Position numbers and translations under genes: made by a program. This document shows positions 1 through 10,094 of a stretch of 64,000 nt of DNA, in pieces; position 1 is the first letter of the stretch; every line of letters starts with the position of its first letter. The stretch lies in assembly GCA_023055355.1 (NCBI GenBank), contig JALJCS010000004.1, forward strand, positions 18,068,244-18,132,243. Direction: 5' to 3'. Source of the stretch: Agelaius tricolor (taxonomy: Eukaryota > Chordata > Aves > Passeriformes > Icteridae). Below the pieces are notes generated by a model, which saw only the letters and a program-made list of their open reading frames with translations, searched no databases and was not told where the DNA came from.

Positions 1-3000
1 GAGGACATTGAAGAACTGTATATTGTAATTGTAATGGAATTCTACAGCATGTATTACTCACACTTTCTAAAATACCTTATCTAAACTGTCTGAATAATAC
101 TACATCATAAATCAGGAAAAAAACCCCCAAAAAAACTAGAAAAAATTTCCACAACTGGTCTACTTTAAAAGGGTTTAAATATGGACAGAATAACTCACCC
201 CTTTAGAGAACAGAGAACACACACTCTTCTTTCTAGCTACAAAATAATGAATGGATTTTAATTTAATTGTGCTTTAGAGCCAAAACCAAAAGTACATTAC
301 ATCTAAATGTCAGAGTTCAAAATTTCTGATTAATTCTGAGACCCCAGATGCCCAGGCTAAAGATAAAAATGGATTCCGCATTTTATTTTTTTTTTTAAAT
401 TCTCTTTAGAGCCATGAGAAGCATCAACTGTGAAAAAAAAAAAACATTTAGAGAAAAGTTTAGAGAAAATATCACAGAAGACACTAGGCTGGATTGCAAA
501 TAATTTAATCAAAGGAACAAATTTAAAAATCTGTAGGTAATCTCTACAGATTTTGTAAAATTATAAAATGCTGGAGGACATAAATATTAAGAGATAACAG
601 TGGGTGACCAGAAAGCTGTGATTAACTCATTAGTCATGAAAGCCAAGCACCTGTGGTTTGCAGCAGTCATGCTAGCTTCTTCCCTTAATCCAAGATAAAG
701 GCTGTGCAAATGACTTAAGGAGCTGTGACTGGTTTTTAGAAGTCCTAGCTAAAAGCTATAAAATATATTTTTCTGTGTTTTATTTTTCTGAAATGGGGAC
801 AAGTAACAGTCTCTTTTACTTGTAGAACTGCCAAAACATTGCCCTACTGAAAAGGGTATTGAGCTGAGATTAAAACATTCCCCTGAAATTTATGTACCTG
901 ATAAAATTTCAGACAGGATTAAAGACATAGAATGAATCTTCAATAAACTCCACTGTGAGCTTACTGAAGTGTTTTTCAGTTGACTGTTAATATTTATTCA
1001 TGCTAAAATAATCAGAAGGCTAACACAATTTTTCTATGACCTTTTTTATAATTAAATTAATTATTAAACTTCTAAAATACTTAAAAATAAAAATATTTAG
1101 TATAAAACAAATCAGATAGTGCAATATTTCTGTAGGGAATGCCGTCTCTCTCATCCTACATGAAATAAAAGTTTAAGTAGACATGAGGCCTGATGAATTT
1201 TATTTAATTAAATTAGCAATACAAACCATGCCAGACATCTCCTAAAATCTGGAAGATTTAAAATTGTATTTAAACACATTAGAATAATACATAAAATACC
1301 TGTTGATAAGTAAGAAATATTTGTTTAAACGGTACTTTAAAATTTGTAGATAGTCTCAGCACTTTCCAGTTTGCTTTAAAACAATGAATATGCAACTGTT
1401 TCTGTTGTAATTTACAGCTGGGGAAATAAGCTGCTGCACATGTAGGACACTTGCAGTTAAAAAATGATTTGAGCAGAGAGGATAATGACATCATGTCAGT
1501 ACTTTCTTTGGGCTTACAGCTGAGTGCCAGCCTGTGATACTTGGAGCATTAGAGATAGATTTGATAGATTCTGAGGCCTAGGAGGGAGTCTGAATATGGT
1601 TGTAGTGACAAGAGTATGGTTCAATGTTATGCCTCTATCCACATTTTCCTTAAAAATTCCATGTTAGACATATATGTTTCTTAAGAAAGGTCTTGGAGCT
1701 ACCAAAGACGTTGCAAAAAAAAAAAAGAATTCTGAAAACAAATGGCACACAGCATAGGAGAGCTGGTCCTGAAATATCAAAATGTTTAAGACAAAAACTG
1801 GTTTAATGCCTAAAGTGGCATTCAGACCTCACTAAATAAGAAAGTAATTGAATAAATTTCATCTTATAGAAGAAAGTATTTTGCAGCACTACTAAACAGA
1901 CCTCTAAATAATAGGAGACTTGTATGTCATCAGAAGAATTTAACCCTAAAAATCTATAGAAGTGGTTTAATTATTACTTGCTTTTTGTGTGGCTTTACAT
2001 AGCAAAACTGTTTATGGGGGCATCCCATTCCCTGTAGACTGAGCTCACAGTGTACATCAAGTAGTATGCATCTTTCTTTCATGGGCATTTATTTCAAGAC
2101 TGCATTATAATATCAGTATTGTTCTTTTCTAATAGCCTTCTCCCATCTCCTGCTTAAGTATTATCCCCAGGGTATAATTCAGAATGTAATCCATTGCATC
2201 TCCACCACAAAGCATTAAATGAGTTATCTTATTGTTTCACCTCCACAAATTTAAAGTAAGAGAAGATAACTGCACTGTAAGTAGGAAATTTGTTTGAAGA
2301 GACTGAAAAGACTTTTTTGTAGGATTTAAAAATGAATCAATCCAATTATAACATACTGGTAATGAATTTCAGCCTCTCCTGACAAACTATGGAGATGAGG
2401 TAATTATTATTCATGTTTTTTCTCTCATTTAGTGTATCTTTCTTTGAATATAAGCAAGATATGTATTGCCCACTGAAGTATTTCTGATTTTTTTTTGTAC
2501 ATGAAGAATAAAGGAAGGTTTGTCTCAGTTTCTTGACTCAGTGATTTTGCAGATTTTCAAGTATTCATGATCCCCACAGATAGTCTGCCTTAGGGTTTCA
2601 ACCCAGAGGGACTCAGAATGACATCCAGTGATGAAAAGAGAAGATCCTCTCCTGATGGCTTAGAGAATAAATGAGGTGAAGTAAATTTCAGAATTGCAAT
2701 AATTTCGTATCTCTTCTGTTAATGATACTACCTGGTTCCACTGCCATACTTCTCTCCAAGGGCAGGACAAGAATTATGTATGGGTACAATTCGAAGGATC
2801 AAGACCTTTAATCTGGTACCTTTCAAACCTGGTCTTATATCTTTGTATCGAAACATAGAAAACCCATCGTTTCTGACTTCAGTTGGGAAGTTACCATTTA
2901 CTTATTTTGTATATTAATGTCTGTTGACTCTTGGATTTAATAAAGGTTTTAAGAACTAATTAGGTCTTATATATATGTCTGTAGCAGGGACCTCATACTT

Positions 3001-3084
3001 AAAATTAAAATACTATGGATCATTCCTGAGGAAGAGTAAACCTGGAAATGAAACTTGAGATAGTTTTAGTAAGAAGGTAATATA
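1..3084. other. AT-rich unique sequence, no gene recognised
   Basis: This stretch is uniformly AT-rich with scattered A and T runs (for example around 117-140, 386-396 and 1715-1726). I see no splice-flanked coding exon, no recognisable repeat family and no structured RNA. The longest open frame, about 70 codons on the reverse strand near 1279-1494, is low in complexity and has no family resemblance. It most likely belongs to an intergenic or intronic background. Confidence 0.6.
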
Positions 3085-3480
3085 AGAGGCCTTTATTTGA
3101 AGGCCTTCGGAGGCAGTTATGGAAAGATGTTCACAAAAGCCCATCTGCCCATTTTTATAGGTTTAAGGGACTTAGCATAATTGATAAAAAACACAATTAG
3201 GAGCTCAAGTGGTGATGCCATTCCCCCCCAGGTCAAGCCCCTTCTCTGGAGCCCCCTTTCAGCACCAGCTGTGCTTTGTCCAGGAGAATGCATCTCAAAG
3301 GGTTGTTCTCAGCCTTGGCTCCCAGAAGAACCAAGGTAGCACAGGGCCTTGTACCTCCCGGGAATTGGAGCTCTGGAATTGTTTTGTCCTTCTGTTTAAG
3401 GAAAGTCCATGGAAAATTAATGGAAAACTAGCTACTAATACAACAGGTGACAGAGTTACCAATATATGTGTGAAAAATGT
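3085..3480 (-). mobile_element. Probable solitary LTR or LTR fragment, reverse strand
   Basis: A clearly GC-richer block stands out from its AT-rich flanks. On the reverse strand it has a promoter-like order: a TATA-like box (CTATAAAAATGG; plus-strand positions about 3150-3160) followed about 60 bases later by an AATAAA polyadenylation signal (plus-strand TTTATT, 3092-3097). That is the expected order of U3, R and U5 in a retroviral LTR. The GC-rich part at 3215-3370 would then be U3. The wording is reminiscent of bird LTRs, but I could not place TG and CA ends flanked by a target duplication, so the borders are approximate. Two open frames in this block (3209-3493 forward, 3295-3537 reverse) are best explained as frames opened by higher GC content. 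It could instead be an unrelated unique GC-rich segment. Confidence 0.45.
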
Positions 3481-5139
3481 AGAGAACATATGAAAGAAAA
3501 AAAGGCAAAACCCAAATGGCATCAATATAATTGCCATTTGTTTTCTTTTATGGATGCATTTATGTCTTGAGGATTATTAATTTTTTAGGCTTGAAATTGC
3601 TGATATTGTGTATGTGTATTATAAATCTATGTATATTTGTATTTATACATAGATGTGTATTTATACATACCTTAATGATTGACTCTTAAATTGGAAGGAT
3701 TTAGATTAAATATAATATCTTCCCATTCAACTGTTCTACCATAACAAACACATTTTGGGATTGAATCCTGAACTGGGTTTGATTCAACCTTGACAATCAA
3801 TCATAATATGAGTAGGAGTCTACTCTAAATTTGAAGATACATAAGATGTTTTCTACAGAATTCAAATTGTGCTTTAAATGTGTTTTTATTTTGCAAGTGA
3901 CTACTCAATATTTTATTACATTAAAGTGCATAAATACTTTCATACTTTCTATATTGAGAACATTCTTTGTATTGAGAATCCTGGATTACCAGGTCTTACA
4001 GGAATTAAAACATGGGCTGTTAATCAGTTATGATTTCATTGTACTATTTGCATTAACTCCAGCCTGGACACAGCAATTAAAATGGGTGAACAACAGAAAC
4101 TGCAGAATCATTCTATGTCCTTGTTTACTCCTGCTGTTTTTCCTTGTCAGTAATGCTCAAGGGATGAAAAGGAATCTGTTCCATTCCTCTCTGGCACTAT
4201 TTCCACATACTTTATGGCATGTAGATAAAATATGCCATTCTCCATGCTGAAGTTTATAATTAGTTTTTTAGTGAGTATCAACATTTTGGCACAAATTTCT
4301 TTCTGACAAACTTGTGTAGGATTAATATATAGGCCTGAATAGCTGTCCCACGAAGTTGCAATATTTCCTTGTGATAGTGATGGAACCTGGTAATTTTTCT
4401 TTTCATTGGTACAGGAGTGTTTTTGTCAAGGGTCTTTTTTCTTTGACTAATTTATCTTCAAACGCCAAATCTTATTTCTCTTTTTTCCACTAACATTACC
4501 ATTTAAACATTCCCATTCTGGTCTGGTGTTGTCATGGTTTCTCTCCTAAATAATGCTAAGGCCTGGATATTGTGAGGTCTCTAGTTTTTCTATTGCCATT
4601 GACTTTACAGGCTTAGAAACATTAATTAGTGTAAGTTCACGATAATTTTATAAAGCAGCTCGATTGACCTTGGATTCCAGGGACGTATGTTTGGTCATGG
4701 CCAATTTGAGCCAGGTATGTCAAGATAATGTAACAGATTATTTGAGTTTTTATAAAACTCAAAAAAGTGTTGCTCAGTATTGCAGCATTTAAGTCTTCTA
4801 GACTGATTTTTTAGAATATCTAGAGACTGCTCTTCTGGAATAACATCCAAGTATTTTGCTGATGTGATCACTCAAACTATGGGGCTAGAAAGGAGTGGAA
4901 ATAATATAGCGTATAGCAGCTTTTTATATCCTATACACACATACATCCCATTTGGTTTTCTGTTTACCCTTAAAAATCTCTGTCTATCTATGGATGGCAA
5001 TGGTTGCTAGAAATTTTGTAACACACTCCTTCTTGCACAGCCCTTTTTATCTGCTGCTACAGTTTGCATTCTTTTCCCTCTGACAGAGGCCTAAAATGTG
5101 TTTTTCAGTTCAAATGTGAGTTTACAGTGTGGGTTATGT

Positions 5140-5215
5140 TTGTTTGGTTGGTTGGTTTTTTCTTCTTTTTTTTTGGTTGGTTTATTAAAATTTTGTTTTT
5201 TGTTATTTATTTTCT
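5140..5215. repeat. T-rich / GGTT low-complexity tract
   Basis: This is a run of GGTTGGTTGG followed by long T stretches, another GGTTGG and further T runs. It is simple-sequence DNA with no coding content. The open frame across it (5098-5307) translates almost entirely to F, L, G and C. Confidence 0.7.
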
Positions 5216-5368
5216 TTATTGACTACTGTTTCACTGGTCTTTCAGGGCTTGTTTGCTTGGGTTTTTCCTTTTATTGTCAGTGCAGGAATTGTGGCCTAAT
5301 GATGTAGGCTTCTTGATGCATGTTAGATTTTTTAAAAAACTTCACAATTTTACTTTTTAATATTGTTT

Positions 5369-5391
5369 CCCACTCCCCCCCCACCCCCCCC
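5369..5391. repeat. Poly-C tract
   Basis: There are two C runs of eight separated by a single A, preceded by CCCACT. The reverse strand carries long G runs and could form a G-quadruplex if flanking G pairs contribute. Confidence 0.75.
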
Positions 5392-6379
5392 AAAGATTGG
5401 GCAAGATCCATGTCCCTGTGTGCAAATTTTGTGGGTCATTTGTGAAAAAACTACTTCAGACACCAAGCATATTTCTATGTCTCATCCTTAACCCTTATAA
5501 CTTCAGGTTCTTTATCTGTTCTTTGCACTTATCACTCATATCATGATTTGCAATTTTTTCCTTTAAAATCAAATAGTTATCATTTCATTGTCACTATATT
5601 GATTTTGGTCAAAGCGCTATGTGACTGGTGTACGCTGTTAAGAATCTCTTTTGGCATATGGGTATGCCTTACATCTGTTGAAACAGATTTTCAATCAGAG
5701 TAGTGAATTTCCATGAAGTGTGCCACGGTGAGGGGTCTTAACTGTACGTGCTTATTATCACCAATGCCTGAGTAGACTTTTTTTTAGGCTTCAAATACTT
5801 CTAATAAACGTTTCAGACTGCTCTCATTGATGTCAAGTAGGTAACTGTCTCCTTCCATCATACTTTTGGAGAAGTCATGCATTTCCGTTACAGCCCAATG
5901 ACAAATAGTAGACTTGTTTATTTCTATCAGTCCTAGATTTTTTTTGGGAACTCAGCTTATATAGAACTTTGATATGGAATGAGAGTCCAAAAATGTTCTC
6001 TTCAAAGCAACCATTTAATTTTTTTTTTTCTGTAGCTGCTATTTCTAAGATGTTAAGTTGTCCTGCTGTTACATTACTGGACTAAAAGTGGGAAGTGTAG
6101 TAAAAAAGAGCTACTTAGTGAACTGTGGTTTATCAACAAAGAAGATGTGCTTTTTGCATTAGAGAAAATAAATATTTGATAGATAGTGGAAGACTAAGAA
6201 AAAGAAGATGACTGAGATAAGAATAAGAGCCTGAATTGTGCTTTTTAGTATATGTTTCTAATATGGAGTTATTTAAGGGCTAGATGTTCACTTAAAATGT
6301 TTCTGTAGAAGTCACTAGATGAATTTATCTTGCTGCTCTCTAAGTATATTAGCAATAGAAAATGGTTTTTAATTTACAA

Positions 6380-7018
6380 TGTCAAAGCTGTAATATATGT
6401 TATATATAAAGTAATTCATGCTTGGAGAGAGAATGTACGTTATAAAATTATAAAATCCAACAAGTCTCTGACCACAAGCAGCCCAGGGACATGTAACCAC
6501 TCCGGAATTCGAAACTCCTGAAGGCAGCAGGAGAATAATGCTCGTTTACCCATGAATAGACGTGGCCAGCGTGATGATCAGTGGCCGGCCGCCTCCAGGC
6601 CATCAGGAAACACCCAAGGGTGATCATCACTTGATAGATACCATCGATCGAGATAACCAAAGTCACCAAGGAAGATCCATCTAAATACGCAACTTCCCCT
6701 GACATGATCCACTGGCTACTACTCAGGAAACAGTGATTGTCCAGCCCTGCACCGTGAAAGAAACTGTCATGCATATGTAGAGTTACAAAAGAAACTGGGG
6801 CACCTCTGCCTCAGGCATAAAAAAATGTATAAAACAGCCCCACCAGAGATGGCATTCGTGAACAAAAAGAGATCTGGTGCAATAGAGGTCGGGTCTAGGT
6901 TCACCCAGCACCGATCCCGGGCTCGATGCTGTCTCTTTGGCTGTGGGTTTTGAGGATGATATTTTGGTCGCAAAAATAAAATCTTTCGCATTTCTTAATT
7001 TGGATTTCTGGCTGATCA
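6380..7018 (+). mobile_element. Solitary endogenous retrovirus LTR, forward
   Basis: From about 6460 the sequence turns abruptly GC-rich and CpG-bearing inside AT-rich DNA. It then shows an LTR-like promoter and terminator order: TATAAAA at 6828-6834 and AATAAA at 6975-6980, about 145 bases apart, a usual R-region spacing. The right end reads ...CTGATCA at 7018, giving a terminal CA. The left end is less sure. A TG at 6380 would leave flanks tttacaa (6373-6379) and tttataa (7019-7025), a 6-of-7 match, but seven bases is not a usual retroviral duplication, so the true start may lie nearer 6454-6470. No gag, pol or env remnant adjoins it, so it is a recombination-derived solo LTR. The reverse-strand open frames here (6448-6774, 6767-6991, 6783-7019) are by-products of its higher GC content. 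Confidence 0.65.
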
Positions 7019-7025
7019 TTTATAA

Positions 7026-8339
7026 CAAAGCTTTTTGAAGTTTATATTTTTTGTCCTTTTTATAAACAAATCAGATTATATTATTCCTGTGAAAGGAAGG
7101 TATGTTAAAAAATAAGAGACTCTTGTTTCTATCATGTGACATGCCCTCTTTGAATTAGTTTCCAAAATATAATAATTCCCCTTTCTGAAAATATTAAAGA
7201 GGAATTGACATGCTTTCTAGTTTCCAGCTCAGTCAGGAAAAGGTCACATTCATTTCTATTTCTGAAAAATTTATTTTATAGTTTCTTTTTAATCTGAATT
7301 GAAAATGAATTGATGCTTAGGTGCAGTTCAATCAGTGTTAAGAGGGTGGTGTTAATAGCTTGGATGTGTGCTGTTGGATTGTAGCAACATTTTCTTTAGT
7401 TATTCCAAAGATTTTTTCCCTTGTAGTTCAGAATATTTTCCATCACAGTTTTACAGATATTGAGGTCCTGGGTCAGCTACTTACAGTACTTAGCTGAAAG
7501 AAGAGAATTTCTGATGACCTTTCATGATTAAATCCATCTTTAAAATCCCGTTTGAAAACTCTCCAGTTATTTCCTTTAATTACACTGGTTTTTATTTTTC
7601 TTTCTTAGTTATCTGTCTTAATACATGATCCAATCTGTTTCACTCTTGAATATTTCTAGGATTTTTGAGAAACTGTCTACTTTCACAAGAACAGATAGAT
7701 ACACTAGAAGAAAAGCAACACTAAGTTTATAGGAAAACCCTTTCTACTTCTGGAGCAGTACTAGTTAGAGGATTTGCTTGAAGAGAACAAATTAATAGAG
7801 CAAATGAGTGTGTAAAGAACAAAAAAAAAAAAGAAAAAAAATAGAAAAAATCATCACTCATATTAATAAGAATAGCATCTGCGATTCCCTCACTAGAATA
7901 AAAATGAGAATGATTAATTCTTATGCTTCGGGGCATACAGTGATCAGTTTAAGTTGAATTGAATTTTCTCTGGTTTTTATTGATGTGAGTTTAAAAATCA
8001 CTTACATTATTGGATATTTTTATACCAGTCTACATACTTAGTAGCATGACATCTGTGCAAACAAGAGCATAGATCCTATGAAGGTATTCACTTTATTAAA
8101 AAAAGGGATATTTTATATTTAAACAGTCTTGATACTTACATAATTAAGATACATACAGTTTTGAAATATTATTTAATGACTACGTCAGTGGAAAAGGAAG
8201 GGTTACAGATGGCATTTAAGCTTTTCACATTGTTCCCCACAACATTCTTTTCTCTAAATTGGAGAGATAATGATTCAGTGGTACTGTTAGATGGGTAAGA
8301 AACTGGTTGGTATATAAATATGTGGTATTCATATCCACA
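7026..8339. other. AT-rich unique sequence
   Basis: Nothing is recognised apart from an A-rich tract at about 7820-7850. No exon-like frame or RNA gene is visible. Confidence 0.55.
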
Positions 8340-9085
8340 TATCGATGGTGGTCAGTGGCTCGGAGTCCCAATGGACATGAGTGACAGGGGTGTCCCTTCT
8401 CTTTCATGCCTTCATCAGTGACATGGACAATGAAATTGAATGCACCCTTAAAAAATTTGCAGGTAGCGTGAAGCTGAGTGATGCTGTTGGCACACCTGAA
8501 GGAGGGGATGCCATCCAGAGGGAGCTGGACAAGATGGAGAACAGCCTGGGTGAATCTTGTGAGGTTTAACAAGATCAAGTTCCAGTTGCTGCACCTGGGT
8601 CAGGGCCATCCCCAGTACCAGGACAGGCTGGGGATGAACAGATGGAGAGCAGCCCTGTGAGAAGGACTTGGGGTGCTGGTGGCTGAGAGGCTGGACATGA
8701 CCCAGCCATGGGCACTCCCAGCCCAGAGAGCCAAACGTGTCCTGGGCTGCATCCAAAGCAGCGTGGGCAGCAGGGGAGGGAGGGGATTCTGCCCCTCTGC
8801 TCTGCTCTGGTGAGAGCCCACCTGGAACCCTGCATCCAGCTCTGGGGTCCCAGCACAGGGAGGACATGGAACTGTTGGAGCAAGTCCAGAGGAGGCCAAG
8901 AGCAGGATGATCAGAGGGATGGAGAACCTCTCCTATGAGGAAAGGATGAAAGAGTTGGGATTGTTCAGCCTGGACAGCAGAAGGTTTCTCTGACCTAATT
9001 ATGACCTTCCAGGAAAGACGTAAAGGACTATTTACAAGGGCGTATAGTGACAGGACTTTTGTCTTTGATGTCTCCTTAATAGAGG
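8340..9085 (+). mobile_element. CR1 LINE, 3' half of ORF2 and start of 3' region, forward
   Basis: The sequence follows the C-terminal part of the CR1 reverse transcriptase and then its downstream region. The frame at 8381-8569 reads through the segment before the active site, the active-site position and the following TPEG.DAIQRELD block. The catalytic FADD box is replaced by FAGS (8456-8467), so this copy cannot encode an active polymerase. Later blocks corresponding to the ILGCI, LPLYSALVR and HLE.C.QLWGP parts of the family can be read in shifting frames to about 8900. The 3' block with GACCTTCCAG and TTTACAAGGGC is present near 9006-9040. It is 5'-truncated, as is usual for CR1, and the terminal octamers are missing. 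The 219-codon reverse frame at 8448-9107 is antisense to this element and is not a gene. Confidence 0.9.
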
Positions 9086-9667
9086 GTTTGATTCTAACAG
9101 CTTTCATAATGTGATTCCTGGCTGCTCATATTCTTTGTATTCGTGCCAGGCTACTTGTTCTTCTGGTGTTTGTTTGTCGAGGAGTTCCTTTTTCATTCAC
9201 TCCTGTCACCTGGCATTTTTGCCTGACTTCCTCTTTGTTTAGATGCACTACTCGTGAGCTTGAAGGATGTGATCTGTCTGCTTCAACTGGCTTTCTTGGT
9301 CCCCTCTGCCTTCCTTGGCTTTATCCTGTGGGAGTCTTTGAATCAGATCTCTGAAAAACCTGTTTTCCTGACATCCAGGATAGTGAAATCTCACATAGGA
9401 AGAGCTTTAAGCTAGAAATGATGGTGAGAGACAGAATGGACAAAAGTGGGGAAGTGATTGTCTTAAATTAAGCATGCAAAGCATATAGGATGATATACAT
9501 AGGATGATATATAGGATCATAGGATGATATGATAGGATGATATGAGAATTTGTAAACAGCAAAAGAATGTTGAAGTGGGGCCATTCCACATTCTGTATGC
9601 ATATAACAGTCATACATGACAAAATTTTTGGGAAAGCTCTCAAATTTTTTACTAGGAGATAGACATG
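9086..9667. other. Unique sequence between repeats
   Basis: This is a short stretch between CR1 and the next LTR. It contains one small tandem repeat (9483-9543) and otherwise nothing recognised. Confidence 0.55.
9483..9543. repeat. Short tandem repeat, ATAGGATGATAT-type unit
   Basis: About five imperfect copies of a 10- to 13-base unit with core AGGATGATAT lie head to tail. Units vary by small insertions, a pattern typical of slippage. Confidence 0.8.
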
Positions 9668-10057
9668 TGAACCATGTTCACAGGGGTTCTTGGATGAGAG
9701 AAGAGACGAGAATGTTGACTCCATGATCAGAAGGCTTGATTTATTATTTTATGATATATATATTACATTATAACTATACTAAAAAGAAATAGGAAAGGAA
9801 AAGGTTTCCTCAGCAGGCTAGCTAAGAATAGAATAGAAAAGAATGATAACAAGGGCAGCTCTCTATCTCTCTCTGAGATAGCTTGGTCCTTGATTGGCCA
9901 TTAATTATAAACATCCAAGATGGGCCAATCACAGGTTGACCTGTTGCATTCCACAGCAGCAGACAACCATTGTTTACATTCTGTCTCTGAGGCCTCTTAG
10001 CTTCTCAGAAGGAAAAATCTTAAAGAAAGGATTTTAAGTGAAAAGATGTCTGCGACA
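9668..10057 (-). mobile_element. Solitary passerine-type ERV LTR, reverse
   Basis: Read on the reverse strand the element begins TGTCGCAGACATCTTTTC and ends ...GGTTCA, giving TG...CA termini over 390 bases. I recognise this start and the following block (AATGTAAACAATGG, then GCTGCTGTGGAATGCAACAGG) from songbird genomes. Two CCAAT boxes lie at 9894-9900 and 9924-9931. A TATA-like TTATAA lies near 9905-9911, and AATAAA lies on the reverse strand (plus-strand TTTATT, 9740-9745). Flanking six-mers are gacatg (9662-9667) and gacata (10058-10063), a 5-of-6 match consistent with a class II (ERVK-like) 6-bp target duplication. It sits just upstream of, and in the opposite orientation to, the CR1 that starts near 10095. 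No internal retroviral sequence is attached. Confidence 0.8.
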
Positions 10058-10094
10058 GACATAGCTGAGGGCCTGTACACTGATGAATGAAGCA

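Larger units (their letters stand above)
3490..6379. other. AT-rich unique sequence with low-complexity tracts
   Basis: No gene or recognised transposon is seen. The stretch contains an imperfect TTTATACATA-type repeat near 3640-3670, a T-rich and GGTT-rich tract at about 5140-5215, and a C-rich run at 5369-5391. A 139-codon open frame at 3831-4250 has no recognisable domain, has skewed hydrophobic composition typical of AT-rich chance frames, and is not flanked by convincing splice sites. Confidence 0.55.

Noticed and set aside
3831..4250. 139-codon forward open frame
   Set aside because: No recognisable domain, AT-driven hydrophobic composition, and no splice or promoter context. Consistent with chance.
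8448..9107. 219-codon reverse open frame, longest in the window
   Set aside because: It is antisense to the CR1 relic for most of its length. The frame is opened by the higher GC content of the element, and no protein family is recognised.
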